This document shows, piece after piece, positions 8,456 to 17,457 of a DNA stretch of 41,654 nucleotides. The stretch is from Burkholderiaceae bacterium (GTDB taxonomy: Bacteria; Pseudomonadota; Gammaproteobacteria; Burkholderiales; Burkholderiaceae_B), in contig JANQYI010000028.1 in assembly GCA_030728985.1 (NCBI GenBank), positions 38,686-80,339 of the forward strand. Direction: 5' to 3'. A program made the translations under genes and the position numbers. The first letter of the stretch is position 1; each line of letters opens with the position of its first letter. Under the pieces are notes generated by a model. That model saw only the letters and a list, made by a program, of their open reading frames with translations, was not told the origin of the DNA and did no database searches.

Positions 8456-9521
8456 GCGGCTGTTGGGTGCTTTCTTGCACCTCGAGTACCCACTCCCTCC
8501 ACAACGCAACGATTAGCGCCATTAAGACCGGTCCGATAAACAGCCCCACAAAACCCATCGTGGTCACGCCGCCGACCAAACCAAAGAATGTTGGCAAAAA
8601 TGGGAGTTTGACAGGCCCGCCCACCAACCGAGGGCGCAAGGTCTTGTCCACGATAAACAATTCGATCGACCCCCAGGCAAACAGCGCCAAGCCTGTCAAT
8701 GCCTCGCCCGAGCCCACTAAGTACAACGAGACTAAAGTAAACGATAGCGGCGCACCGCCCGGAATCATGGCCATCACCGCGGTGATCACGCCTAACAACA
8801 CCGGCGAGGGCACACCCGCGACCCAATAAGCCAACCCAAGCACCACCCCTTCGCCGATCGCAATCAAGCCCATTCCCGTCACGGTCGAGCTTGTCGTCGC
8901 GGGGATCACGCGGGATAGGCGTTGCCAACGATCAGGCAAAACACGCTCGCCCAACACATCGAGCTGAGCGACCATCCGGTGTCCATCCTTGTAGACAAAC
9001 AGCAGGGTGATCAACATGAACAGCAGCGTCAGCAAAATGTGAAATACATCCCCTGTCGCAGATAAAATAAGGCGATAAATATTGCCGATATGCTGGCCAC
9101 TCACCATTTCAACCATGCTGCCCATAGCGTGGGGCTGTCCAAGGTACTCATCCCAATAACCACCCAAGCTTTCGCCTACCAGCGGTAAGGCCGTGATCCA
9201 CATTGGCGCGCCAACGCCATCCTTGTTGGCGGCAATCAACCACGCCAACAGATGACTTACCTCTGTAAAGGCGTAATACAACGCCGCAGAGATCGGAGCG
9301 ATCAAGACCAACGTGATAAAAATGAGCGCACCACTTGCGGCGAGCGTCGTTCGACCTCCGCAAACATTGACCCACCGAGAGTAGATTGGCCAACTGGCAA
9401 AGCCCACAATCAGGGCCGCCAGCACCGGCACCACAAAGCCACTAAAAAAATAGACGCCAGCCGCCAGTAACAAAACCAGCATGATGCGCGCAACAATGTG
9501 GACCGGTAGTACGGGCTGCAT
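8448..9521 (-). CDS. AI-2E-family transporter (PerM/YdiK-like permease)
   Basis: 357 residues with about eight hydrophobic segments and the family pattern of two N-terminal helices, a long less hydrophobic middle region (about 140-200), then a helix-rich C-terminal half with I-P-G-G-A-P and G-P-V-L-M-A. Members include the autoinducer-2 exporter TqsA, but many transport other solutes or sodium; quorum-sensing function should not be assumed. ATG 9521 shares a base with the stop of the upstream dehydrogenase (TAATG), indicating translational coupling. It is the last gene of the minus-strand run starting at apaG. Confidence 0.85.
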   Translation of the reverse strand: MQPVLPVHIVARIMLVLLLAAGVYFFSGFVVPVLAALIVGFASWPIYSRWVNVCGGRTTLAASGALIFITLVLIAPISAALYYAFTEVSHLLAWLIAANKDGVGAPMWITALPLVGESLGGYWDEYLGQPHAMGSMVEMVSGQHIGNIYRLILSATGDVFHILLTLLFMLITLLFVYKDGHRMVAQLDVLGERVLPDRWQRLSRVIPATTSSTVTGMGLIAIGEGVVLGLAYWVAGVPSPVLLGVITAVMAMIPGGAPLSFTLVSLYLVGSGEALTGLALFAWGSIELFIVDKTLRPRLVGGPVKLPFLPTFFGLVGGVTTMGFVGLFIGPVLMALIVALWREWVLEVQESTQQPPS

Positions 9522-10468
9522 TAGGTCAGCACTCTGGTAGGTGCGCCGGCAGCAAAAGCAGCAATATTAGCCACCACGTTCTTGTAAAACACCGCGAAGT
9601 TTTCAGGCGTCGCATAACCAAGATGCGGTGTCAGCACCGTCCGTGGGACTTGGCGCCAAGGATCGTTGGCCGACACAGGCTCAGACTCATACACATCCAG
9701 ACCTGCGCCACCAATCTTGCCTTGCTCAAGCGCTTTTTTGAGCGCATCCAAGTCCACGAGGCCAGCACGCGAGGTGTTGACCAAATAAGCCGTCGGCTTC
9801 ATCGATTGAAGGCTTGCGGCGTCCACAATCCCGCGTGTGCGATCACTCAGCACGATGTGCACGCTAATCGCGTCCGAGGTTTTAAACAGCTCCTCTTTGC
9901 TCACCAGCTTGACACCTGCCTCAGTGGCGCGCTCGGTCGTAAGGTTCGGGCTCCAAGCGACGACTTCCATACCAAAGGCTAGACCCACACGGGCGACTTG
10001 CTGACCCAAGTTGCCGACCCCCAACAGTCCAAGTCGCTTGCCCTTGATCGTAGGCGGCATCGAGGTCTGCCACAGACCTTTTCTCATGTTGGCCTCTTCC
10101 TGAGGAATCTTTTTAAACAAAGCCAACAACAGCGCCCATGACAACTCCGCCGTCGCGCCCGTGCTCATGGGATCGCCAGGCGAACCCGACACTACGACCC
10201 CTTTTTTACGGCAGGCATCTAGGTCGATCGAGTTGTTGCGCAAACCCGTCGTGACCAGCAGCTTCAAATTGGGCAACGCCTCGATCACTGAAGCCGGGAA
10301 AGCTGAACGCTCGCGCATCGCGACGACAACCTCAAAAGGTGCGAGTGTCGCGGCAAGCTTTTCAGGCTGAATAAATTCGTTAAAGAAAGTGACTTCTGCC
10401 TTCAAGGAACCCCAGTCGGCTAAACCCTCGGCCACTTTTAAATAATCGTCAAGTACGGCAATACGCAT
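9521..10468 (-). CDS. D-2-hydroxyacid dehydrogenase family protein
   Basis: 315 residues. The NAD-binding motif G-x-G-x-x-G is at 150-155 (G-V-G-N-L-G), and the catalytic residues are Arg234 (T-S-R-A-G), Glu263 (E-S-E-P) and His282 (P-H-L-G-Y). These enzymes reversibly reduce 2-oxoacids to D-2-hydroxyacids; the group includes D-3-phosphoglycerate, glycerate, hydroxypyruvate and D-lactate dehydrogenases. No ACT domain is present, so it is not a typical SerA. A good GGAGAG precedes ATG 10468 by six bases. It lies 31 bases after dsbC and is coupled to the downstream permease gene. Confidence 0.88.
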   Translation of the reverse strand: MRIAVLDDYLKVAEGLADWGSLKAEVTFFNEFIQPEKLAATLAPFEVVVAMRERSAFPASVIEALPNLKLLVTTGLRNNSIDLDACRKKGVVVSGSPGDPMSTGATAELSWALLLALFKKIPQEEANMRKGLWQTSMPPTIKGKRLGLLGVGNLGQQVARVGLAFGMEVVAWSPNLTTERATEAGVKLVSKEELFKTSDAISVHIVLSDRTRGIVDAASLQSMKPTAYLVNTSRAGLVDLDALKKALEQGKIGGAGLDVYESEPVSANDPWRQVPRTVLTPHLGYATPENFAVFYKNVVANIAAFAAGAPTRVLT

Positions 10469-10499
10469 AATGCTCTCCAGTTTTTTCTATTGGACTAAT

Positions 10500-11264
10500 T
10501 TACTTGATGGGTGTGGTTGCTTTCAAACGCTTTTCGAGTTCTTTTTTCGGTATCGCGCCACCGACACGGCTACCATCGGCAAAGAAAATAGCGGGCGTGC
10601 CGCGGATCATCAGCTTTTGACCGAGCGCCCGCATTTGGTCAATGGGTACCTCGCAATCAAGCTTGGGAGGTACCTTGCCGTCGAGCATCCAGGCATCCCA
10701 GGTCGCCGCACGATCCGTGGCACACCAGACATTACGGACTTTTTGCGTCGAGTCTGGTGACAAAATCGGGAGGGGGAAGGTGTACACCGTCAGATTGTCA
10801 ATATCCCCCAGGGCTTTACGCAACACCTTGCAATAGCCACAATTAGGGTCTTCGAAAATTGCAAGCTTGCGCGAGCCGTCACCCTTGACTTGCTTCATGG
10901 CTAACTCAAGCGGCAACTGATCGAAAGGCACGCGCGAGATAGCGTCCAGACGCTCGCGCGTGAAGTCTTGGCGCGTTTTAGCATCGATCAGCGTGCCATC
11001 AAATACAAACGTGACTTGTTCATCGGTAAAAACCAGATCCGGACCCAACTGAACCTCATACAGACCATACGGCGTTGGACGCACTGCCGTGATGGTTGGA
11101 TTGCCGAACCGTTGAGAGAACAGCTTTTGTACCGCTTGCGACTTGGGGTCGGCTGTCGCACTCGGCGCGATCGGTGCGCCCGGGGTGGTCTGAGCAACAC
11201 TCACCGTGCCAAAAAAAGAGGCGCTCAACAAGGTCAAACCAAGCAATACACGCTGAAAAAACAT
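10500..11264 (-). CDS. dsbC: Thiol:disulfide interchange protein DsbC
   Basis: 254 residues from ATG 11264. GTG 11267 is also in frame but only two bases from AGGAG, whereas ATG 11264 has ideal spacing. A signal peptide ends near S-V-A24, followed by a linker, a dimerisation domain (about 40-100) and a thioredoxin-like domain with active site Cys142-G-Y-Cys145 and the cis-proline loop R-G-T-P. DsbC isomerises wrong disulfides in the periplasm and is kept reduced by DsbD. The ribosome binding site overlaps the ubiH-like stop codon, so the two genes are probably coupled. Confidence 0.93.
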   Translation of the reverse strand: MFFQRVLLGLTLLSASFFGTVSVAQTTPGAPIAPSATADPKSQAVQKLFSQRFGNPTITAVRPTPYGLYEVQLGPDLVFTDEQVTFVFDGTLIDAKTRQDFTRERLDAISRVPFDQLPLELAMKQVKGDGSRKLAIFEDPNCGYCKVLRKALGDIDNLTVYTFPLPILSPDSTQKVRNVWCATDRAATWDAWMLDGKVPPKLDCEVPIDQMRALGQKLMIRGTPAIFFADGSRVGGAIPKKELEKRLKATTPIK

Positions 11265-11272
11265 CACAACTC

Positions 11273-12442
11273 CTAACGAGAGGCACCGGCAATTAAATGG
11301 CGTTTGATAAACGGCAGTTTTTCAACCACATTCATCCCCACATTACGCAACCAAGCCACTGGTGCTTGTTGCGCATTAAACAATCGAAACAACCCGTCGG
11401 TCACTAAACGCATCGCCATCACCGGCTCCGCACGCTCTCGGCGATACCGCCTGAGCAGCATCGCATCGCCCGGACTGCGAAAAGACTCGCGACCCGCTAT
11501 GGTATCAACCAGTGCTTGAACATCACCCAAGCCTAGGTTCAGGCCTTGTCCGGCCAACGGATGGAGGCGATGCGCCGCATCACCCGCCAGCGCCAACCCT
11601 TCGGCAATCATCGGGGATTGACTCAGACTCAATGGGAAACCTTGGAGCGCGCTGCGCATGGTCAAGGTACCAAGACGAGAGGCAGTCATTTCGTTGAGTC
11701 TGGCATTTAAATAAAGCGACTGCTCTGAGGCGGACATCGCCAAAACCTCATTTGCCAACGCGTCTTTCGCAGACCAAACCATCGATACCTGCGGTCCGTC
11801 GGCGGTGGTCGGCATCGGCAACAACGCCAGCACACCCTCCGATGTAAACCATTGCAGTGCCGTACCTTGGTGAGGATACTGCGCAGTGAAGTGCGCCACC
11901 AGTCCTGTTGCGCCATAAGGTCTTTCGGTCACCGGCACGCCCGCCGCCGCGCGAAGCGGGGATTGCGGGCCATCCGCCGCGACAAATAAGTCCGCCCGTA
12001 AAATCCGACCCTGTTCCGTGGTGATCTGCCCTGGCGCATAGTGCGAAAACTTTTCAGCCACCCAAGACACGCCAAACATCTGTACCGCTTGAGTCAACAC
12101 GCGCTCGATTTCGAGTGATTCGACAATCCAGGCCAGTTCGGTCTGTGCCGTCTGCCAAGCATTTAAATGCAGCAAGCCATCCGCATCGCCATGTATTTCC
12201 ATGGCCTCGACCGGTGTTAGCCGTTTAGCATCCAGCAAATCCCACACGCCCAGCATCGCCAAGAAACGCTGGCTGGCCGGCGAAATCGCATAAACACGAG
12301 CGTGGAAGTCCTCGGCAAGCGCAGGCTCAAACGAACGCTTAGGACCCAGCAACGTCACTTGCTCGCCTCTGCGCGCAAAGCCCAAAGCCGTCGCAAGACC
12401 GACGATTCCTGTGCCACAAACGACAATTGGGGTGCTGATCAA
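11273..12442 (-). CDS. UbiH/UbiF/VisC-family FAD-dependent hydroxylase
   Basis: 389 residues. The N-terminal FAD motif G-T-G-I-V-G-L-A starts near residue 10 and the second FAD motif, G-D-A-A-H-R-L-H-P-L-A-G-Q-G-L-N, is near 290; together they define ubiquinone-pathway ring hydroxylases (UbiH, UbiI, UbiF, Coq6). Which ring position is hydroxylated cannot be decided from sequence. The only start that keeps the whole Rossmann fold is TTG 12442, with AAGGGA six to seven bases upstream, so I accept this rare start codon. The gene is followed after eight bases by dsbC and preceded by mltA after 39. Confidence 0.88.
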   Translation of the reverse strand: MISTPIVVCGTGIVGLATALGFARRGEQVTLLGPKRSFEPALAEDFHARVYAISPASQRFLAMLGVWDLLDAKRLTPVEAMEIHGDADGLLHLNAWQTAQTELAWIVESLEIERVLTQAVQMFGVSWVAEKFSHYAPGQITTEQGRILRADLFVAADGPQSPLRAAAGVPVTERPYGATGLVAHFTAQYPHQGTALQWFTSEGVLALLPMPTTADGPQVSMVWSAKDALANEVLAMSASEQSLYLNARLNEMTASRLGTLTMRSALQGFPLSLSQSPMIAEGLALAGDAAHRLHPLAGQGLNLGLGDVQALVDTIAGRESFRSPGDAMLLRRYRRERAEPVMAMRLVTDGLFRLFNAQQAPVAWLRNVGMNVVEKLPFIKRHLIAGASR

Positions 12443-12481
12443 CGGAAGTCCCTTTCAGTTTGCATTGAGGTGTGCGTTTGC

Positions 12482-13762
12482 CTAGCGCGCCGAAGGCTGG
12501 CCTGCTTGTTTCGGCCACAACACCCACATCTGGCCTTGTTGTTTCATGCGGCCAGCCAAATTACCAGCCGCCTCCCCAAAGCCCCAGTAAAAGTCCGCAC
12601 GCGCGGGACCCTTAATAGCGGTACCCGTGTCTTGCGCAAAGACAAGTCGATTCAGCGTCTCCTTTGAAGACGGCATCGTGGTCGTCAAAAACACCGGTGT
12701 ACCCAAAGGCACGAAATTCGTATCGATCGCGATCGATCGCTGCGCCATCAGGGGGATGCCATACGCTCCCTTAGGTCCGATTTCCGGATCGATCACAGGC
12801 TCTTCCTGAAAAAATACCAGCGCAGGATTGGCATTGAGCATTTCCTGCACGCGGTTGGGATTACGCTTAGCCCACGCGCGAATATTTTGCATCGACGTCT
12901 GCGCAAGCGGGATTTCACCCTTGTCGGCTAACCACTTGCCAATCGAGACATAGGGGTGACCATTGTGGTCCGCATACGCCAAACGGATCGTTTTTCCATC
13001 AGGCAGTTGGACACGTCCCGAGCCCTGAACTTGTAAAAAGAAATTATCGACCGGATCGTTCACATAGACGATGGCCGGTGGACGGCGACCCGAGGCTTCG
13101 ATGGCGGCACGGCTGTCATAAGGCACCACGCGCTTTCCCTCCAGCTTGCCGCGCACACGCTTGCCTGCAAGCTCCGGATAAACACGACCCAAATCAATCG
13201 TCAGCAAATCCGCGGGCACTGTATAGAGCGGCCATTGATTCGCGCCGCCCTTGCTGCGCGAGCCTTTGACCAAGGGCTCGTAATAGCCAGTCACAATGTT
13301 GGAGGCAGTCTTGCCATCTGGCGCTTGCAAACGCCAAGGCGAGAGCCATGTTTGAATGAAACGTCGCACGGCTTGTGCGTCATTCGCCGCCGGCGCACGC
13401 TTTGGATCCAGCGCCGCGGCACAGACAGGCTGCCAAGCCCGCGGAGTCGCGCGCGCGGGACCCGCCAAATTAGTCGAGGTCGGTCGCATCAAACCGCGAC
13501 AATTTCGGACAAACGTTGTCCAGACATTGCGCAAATCATCCTGATTCCAGCCCGGCAAATCGGACCAACTCGCCGCGACAAACTTACCCTGCAGTTTGCG
13601 CGCGGCACTATCGGGCAACGCCCCCATAGTCGGCACCGTCAAGGGGGCAACGGGGGCGGTGACGCCTGGCGCCGTTGGCTCGGGAGGCGTCGACACGGTC
13701 GAGCAACCCGCAATCAACACCACGATCGTGGCCAAACTCAGGCGAAGCGGTCTTTTTTGCAT
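12482..13762 (-). CDS. mltA: Membrane-bound lytic murein transglycosylase A
   Basis: 426 residues from ATG 13762. Upstream in-frame ATGs at 13807 and 13786 would put the signal peptide internally, while 13762 gives K-R hydrophobic core and lipobox L-I-A-G-Cys20. MltA cleaves peptidoglycan between MurNAc and GlcNAc with anhydro-product formation and sits on the outer membrane facing the periplasm. Family marks: T-G-Y-Y-E-P near 155, a long MltA domain, and the C-terminal 3D domain A-Q-D378-T-G-x-A-I-K-G followed by R-A-D390-F-Y-W-G; Asp390 is the likely catalytic acid. Residues 21-55 are Pro/Thr-rich, a typical surface linker. The ribosome binding site is weak. Confidence 0.92.
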   Translation of the reverse strand: MQKRPLRLSLATIVVLIAGCSTVSTPPEPTAPGVTAPVAPLTVPTMGALPDSAARKLQGKFVAASWSDLPGWNQDDLRNVWTTFVRNCRGLMRPTSTNLAGPARATPRAWQPVCAAALDPKRAPAANDAQAVRRFIQTWLSPWRLQAPDGKTASNIVTGYYEPLVKGSRSKGGANQWPLYTVPADLLTIDLGRVYPELAGKRVRGKLEGKRVVPYDSRAAIEASGRRPPAIVYVNDPVDNFFLQVQGSGRVQLPDGKTIRLAYADHNGHPYVSIGKWLADKGEIPLAQTSMQNIRAWAKRNPNRVQEMLNANPALVFFQEEPVIDPEIGPKGAYGIPLMAQRSIAIDTNFVPLGTPVFLTTTMPSSKETLNRLVFAQDTGTAIKGPARADFYWGFGEAAGNLAGRMKQQGQMWVLWPKQAGQPSAR

Positions 13763-13815
13763 CGTTGTCGTATCTCGGTCATTCATGAAAGGGTTGGCGT
13801 GGGGCACTCGCGGAA

Positions 13816-14190
13816 TTAGTGCAAGGTGCGCGGCATCGCAAGAATGAACTCCGGAATATCCACCTCGAAAGGGACCCCATTTTCACCCACGCAATGGTAA
13901 CTGCCGCGCATCGTGCCCACGGGTGTCTTGAGCGGACAGCCGCTGGTGTACTCAAAGGTTTCGCCCGGTCCGAGCAGAGGCTGCTGACCGACCACGCCTA
14001 GGCCGCGGACCTCGTGCTCGCCCCGTTCCCCATCCGAAATAATCCAGTGGCGACTGATCACTTGCGCCGGGCGTTCACCCGTATTGGTGATCCGCACCTT
14101 ATAGGCGAAAACAAACTGCTGTTTGCCCGGATCAGACTGTTCCGGCACAAAATGCGGCTCAACCACGACTGAGAGCTCAAAAGGTTTCAC
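13816..14190 (-). CDS. apaG: ApaG-domain protein
   Basis: 124 residues if translation begins at GTG 14190, giving M-K-P-F-E-L-S and matching the roughly 125-residue family length. GGA lies nine to eleven bases upstream; an in-frame TTG at 14214 would add eight residues. ApaG is a single fibronectin-like beta-sandwich linked by E. coli genetics to Co2+/Mg2+ handling; its biochemical role is unsettled. Diagnostic segments: P-E-Q-S-D-P-G, F-A-Y-K-V-R-I-T-N, G-V-V-G-Q-Q-P, Y-T-S-G-C-P-L and M-x-G-S-Y near the end. It heads the minus-strand gene run and is divergent from rpe. Confidence 0.9.
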   Translation of the reverse strand: MKPFELSVVVEPHFVPEQSDPGKQQFVFAYKVRITNTGERPAQVISRHWIISDGERGEHEVRGLGVVGQQPLLGPGETFEYTSGCPLKTPVGTMRGSYHCVGENGVPFEVDIPEFILAMPRTLH

Positions 14191-14249
14191 AAGCACATCC
14201 AAAGAAAACTGCAATAATGAGGGCTAACTAGAATCGGTGCTTGCATATC

Positions 14250-14963
14250 ATGCCAGAAACTCACAACTTACCGACAGCTCGCCTCGCTCCCAGTATTTTA
14301 TCTGCGGACTTCGCCCGACTGGGCGAAGAAGTTAAAAATGTTGTGGCCGCGGGCGCAGACTGGATTCATTTTGACGTCATGGACAACCATTACGTTCCCA
14401 ATCTGACCATCGGCCCTATGGTTTGTGAGGCGATTCGCCCCCACGTACAAGTTCCCATCGATGTGCATCTGATGGTCGAGCCGGTTGACAGCTTGATCCC
14501 AATGTTTGCCAAAGCGGGCGCCAACATCATCACGTTTCACCCGGAGGCCTCTGCCCACGTCGATCGCAGCCTCTCGCTGATCCGTGACCAGGGCTGTCAG
14601 GCAGGCCTCGTCTTTAACCCCGCCACTCCGCTGGACTGGTTGACTCACGTGATGCACAAGGTCGATATCATTTTACTGATGTCGGTCAACCCCGGCTTTG
14701 GTGGTCAAAGCTTCATCCCCGCCACCCTCGCCAAGCTGCGTCAGGCGCGCGCCTTGATTGATGCGCATACCCGCGCTGGCGGGCAACCCATCGCCCTGGA
14801 GGTCGATGGTGGCGTCAAAGCAGACAATATCGGTGCGATCCGTGCTGCAGGTGCCGATACCTTTGTCGCGGGCTCCGCTATTTTTGGGCAGCCAGACTAC
14901 GCCCAGGTCATCAATGAAATGCGCAAACAAATCGCGCTTGCAGATCAACAGGCAGCAAACTAA
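14250..14963 (+). CDS. rpe: Ribulose-phosphate 3-epimerase
   Basis: 237 residues from ATG 14250; an in-frame TTG at 14241 is possible but unlikely. It interconverts D-ribulose 5-phosphate and D-xylulose 5-phosphate in the pentose phosphate pathway. The TIM-barrel metal site is intact: W-I-H40-F-D42, D-V-H73-L-M-V and L-E-V-D-G-G-V near 183, with the phosphate loop G-S-A-I-F near the end. The first strand L-A-P-S-I-L-S-A-D is diagnostic. A clear Shine-Dalgarno is missing. It is followed by gph after three bases; rpe-gph-trpE order is common in proteobacteria. Confidence 0.95.
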   Translation: MPETHNLPTARLAPSILSADFARLGEEVKNVVAAGADWIHFDVMDNHYVPNLTIGPMVCEAIRPHVQVPIDVHLMVEPVDSLIPMFAKAGANIITFHPEASAHVDRSLSLIRDQGCQAGLVFNPATPLDWLTHVMHKVDIILLMSVNPGFGGQSFIPATLAKLRQARALIDAHTRAGGQPIALEVDGGVKADNIGAIRAAGADTFVAGSAIFGQPDYAQVINEMRKQIALADQQAAN

Positions 14964-14966
14964 ACC

Positions 14967-15683
14967 ATGACAACAACAATCGCGGCAGCCCCTTCTGCCA
15001 AGCACTCTTCCAAGTCTTACGACGCCGTCCTACTGGATCTGGATGGCACCTTGATGGATACGATCCCCGATCTGGCGATCGCCGTCAATGCCATGCTGAC
15101 ACAGCTGAATTTCGCCACCATGCCACAGGCGGAGATTTCGACCTACATCGGCAAAGGTTCCGACAACCTGATGCGCCGCATCCTGGCCACCGCCCAAGGT
15201 GGCAAATCCGCTTCAGAGGACCTGTTTTTACGTGGTCGCGACATCTATTACGCCGAGTACCACAAGATTAACGGCGACAACGCCATCATTTTTGACGGCG
15301 TCATTCCCGGGCTTGAGCGCATAAAGAACATGGGCCTGAAAATGGCCGTCGTGACGAATAAAAACACCGAATTCACCATGCCCCTGCTCGAGCGCACCGG
15401 CCTGCTGCGTTTTATGCAAGGCGTCGTCTGTGGCGATACGCTCCCTGAGCGCAAACCCCACCCTGCCCCAATGCTGCATGCCTGCGCCCTGCTGGGCTCC
15501 CAACCCGGGCGTACCTGCGCGGTTGGCGACTCGATCAACGATGCGCTCTCGGCGCGCGCAGCGGGCTGCTCCGTCCTCGCTGTCCCCTATGGCTACAACG
15601 AGGGACAGAGCGTGCATACTCTGGATGTCGATGCTATAGTAGACTCCATTGATGCGGCAGCCCTTTGGGTTGCGGCTCGCTAG
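14967..15683 (+). CDS. gph: Phosphoglycolate phosphatase
   Basis: 238 residues of the HAD superfamily. Motif I is L-D-L-D-G-T-L-M-D-T (about residues 22-31), motif II T-N-K-N near 127 and motif III K-P-H-P followed by V-G-D-S-I-N-D-A near 190. It removes 2-phosphoglycolate formed in repair of oxidised DNA ends or by oxygenase activity. An N-terminal extension of about 18 polar residues precedes the usual start; a later start is not supported. It begins three bases after rpe, and its 3' end must contain or precede the trp promoter, since the trp leader peptide starts eleven bases after the stop. TATAGT at 15635-15640 is a possible but unsupported -10 element. Confidence 0.9.
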   Translation: MTTTIAAAPSAKHSSKSYDAVLLDLDGTLMDTIPDLAIAVNAMLTQLNFATMPQAEISTYIGKGSDNLMRRILATAQGGKSASEDLFLRGRDIYYAEYHKINGDNAIIFDGVIPGLERIKNMGLKMAVVTNKNTEFTMPLLERTGLLRFMQGVVCGDTLPERKPHPAPMLHACALLGSQPGRTCAVGDSINDALSARAAGCSVLAVPYGYNEGQSVHTLDVDAIVDSIDAAALWVAAR

Positions 15684-15694
15684 GACTAATTTAG

Positions 15695-15766
15695 ATGAAC
15701 ACACCCGCTCACCTCCAAGCCCTTCCCCGCGCCTCGTGGCGCTGGTGGCGTTTGTGTTCCGGGTGA
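15695..15766 (+). CDS. trpL: Tryptophan operon leader peptide
   Basis: A 23-codon reading frame, ATG 15695 to TGA 15764-15766, carries three Trp codons in four positions (Trp15-Arg-Trp17-Trp18). AGGA lies about ten bases upstream. With the hairpin plus T-run at 15822-15854 and trpE at 15895 this is the standard layout of ribosome-mediated attenuation: stalling at Trp codons when charged tRNA-Trp is scarce lets an antiterminator form. CCGGCC at 15781-15786 can pair with GGCCGG at 15838-15843, which overlaps the terminator's right arm, and is a plausible antiterminator pairing. No computed fold supports it here. Confidence 0.85.
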   Translation: MNTPAHLQALPRASWRWWRLCSG

Positions 15767-15821
15767 CGGTTCGTCTGACTCCGGCCGCGAGGCAATAACC
15801 TCAACGCTAGCGATACAAACC

Positions 15822-15854
15822 AAGCCCGTCCAACCATGGCCGGGCTTTTTTTTT
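15822..15854 (+). terminator. trp attenuator (Rho-independent terminator)
   Basis: AAGCCCG (15822-15828) pairs with CGGGCTT (15841-15847), and a run of nine T residues (15846-15854) follows. It lies 55 bases after the leader-peptide stop and 40 before trpE. The stem is only seven base pairs, shorter than the enteric trp terminator. Confidence 0.82.
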
Positions 15855-15894
15855 AAACAACCCGGTCTGCTAACTGCGAGAACCGCCCGAACAG

Positions 15895-17433
15895 ATGACT
15901 GAAATCGAATTTAAAGCCTTAGCGGCACAAGGCTACAACCGCATCCCGCTGATCGCCGAAACCTATGCCGATCTGGATACCCCCTTGGGTATTTACCTCA
16001 AACTGGCGCACACCGGACCGCAGGGTGGCAAAAACTCCTGCCTGCTAGAGTCCGTGGTGGGCGGCGAACGCTTTGGTCGTTATTCATTTATCGGCCTGCC
16101 CGCACGCAACGTGATTCAGGCACGCGGCAGCAAAACAGTCGTGCTGCGCGACGACAAAATCGTCGAAACCCACGAAGGCGACCCACTCAGTTTTATCTCC
16201 GAATATCAGAGCCGCTTCAAGGTCGCGTTGCGCCCCGGCATGCCGCGCTTTGCCGGTGGCTTGGCGGGCTATTTCGGCTACGACACGGTGCGCAATATCG
16301 AACCCAAACTCGGCCCCGCCCTCAAACCCTACCCTGCGGGCATGGGCGAAGGCCCCCCCGATATTCTGTTGCTACAGACCGACGAACTTGTGATTGTGGA
16401 CAATCTGGCGGGTCGTATTTACCTCATGGTGTATGCCGATCCAACAGAACCCGAAGCCTTTAGCCGTGCGCAAAAACGCCTCAAAGAGCTGCGAATCAAG
16501 CTACGTAAACCTGTTGAGATTCCCTATAGTCATTCAAGCGTCGTGACCAAAGAAGAACGCAGCTTCGCCAAAGCAGACTATCTGGCCGCTGTGCGACGCG
16601 CCAAAGAATATATCGCCGCGGGCGACCTGATGCAAGTCCAAGTCGGACAGGTCATCACCAAGGCCTTTAGCGACTCGCCGCTTTCGCTTTACCGCGCGCT
16701 GCGCTCGCTCAATCCCTCCCCGTATATGTACTTCTGGAATTTTGGTGATTTCCAAGTCGTCGGGGCCTCGCCTGAAATCTTAGTGCGCCAAGAAGCCTTG
16801 CCCATCGCTGGAGAGGCTCCTGCAGGCACACAGGCTGAAACAGAGATCACGATTCGGCCGCTGGCAGGCACACGCAAACGCGGTGCGACACCCGAAGAGG
16901 ACGCTGCACTCGCAGAAGAACTGCTCGCCGATCCCAAGGAACGCGCCGAACACGTCATGCTGATTGACCTTGCGCGTAATGACGTCGGTCGCGTCGCCAA
17001 GATTGGCTCGGTCAAGGTCACCGACACCATGGTGATCGAACGCTATTCACACGTCATGCACTTAGTGTCCAACGTCACCGGCACACTCGAAGCCGGCATG
17101 AGTAACATGGATGTTTTGCGCGCATCGTTCCCCGCCGGCACCTTGACCGGCGCACCCAAAGTTCGCGCCATGCAAATGATTGACGAGCTCGAGCCCGTGC
17201 GCCGCGGTATTTACGGTGGCGCTGCCGGCTACCTGAGCTACGGTGGAGAAATGGATGTTGCCATCGCGATTCGCACCGGCATCATCAAGGACGGCATGCT
17301 TTATGTGCAAGCCGCCGCCGGGATCGTGGCCGACTCGGATCCCGAAATGGAATGGCTCGAAACCGAGGCCAAAGCACGCGCCGTGCTGCGGGCAGCGGAA
17401 CAAGTGCAAAACGGTCTGGATGATCCGTTCTAA
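15895..17433 (+). CDS. trpE: Anthranilate synthase component I
   Basis: 512 residues. With TrpG it converts chorismate and glutamine (or ammonia) to anthranilate. The N-terminal feedback region contains L-L-E-S-V and G-R-Y-S-F (about 42-65), where Trp binds in characterised enzymes. The chorismate-binding half shows L-A-G-T-R-K-R-G near 322, E-H-V-M-L-I-D-L-A-R-N-D near 356, P-A-G-T-L-T-G-A-P-K near 415 and G-G-A-A-G-Y near 440. It is full length, the first structural gene after the attenuator, with trpG 24 bases downstream. The site before ATG 15895 is poor in Shine-Dalgarno character. Confidence 0.97.
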   Translation: MTEIEFKALAAQGYNRIPLIAETYADLDTPLGIYLKLAHTGPQGGKNSCLLESVVGGERFGRYSFIGLPARNVIQARGSKTVVLRDDKIVETHEGDPLSFISEYQSRFKVALRPGMPRFAGGLAGYFGYDTVRNIEPKLGPALKPYPAGMGEGPPDILLLQTDELVIVDNLAGRIYLMVYADPTEPEAFSRAQKRLKELRIKLRKPVEIPYSHSSVVTKEERSFAKADYLAAVRRAKEYIAAGDLMQVQVGQVITKAFSDSPLSLYRALRSLNPSPYMYFWNFGDFQVVGASPEILVRQEALPIAGEAPAGTQAETEITIRPLAGTRKRGATPEEDAALAEELLADPKERAEHVMLIDLARNDVGRVAKIGSVKVTDTMVIERYSHVMHLVSNVTGTLEAGMSNMDVLRASFPAGTLTGAPKVRAMQMIDELEPVRRGIYGGAAGYLSYGGEMDVAIAIRTGIIKDGMLYVQAAAGIVADSDPEMEWLETEAKARAVLRAAEQVQNGLDDPF

Positions 17434-17457
17434 CTCGCCAACACAGGATAAACAAAA

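Noticed and set aside
8448..9521. Autoinducer-2 quorum-sensing exporter
   Set aside because: AI-2E is only a family name; no luxS or lsr genes are near and most members have other or unknown substrates.
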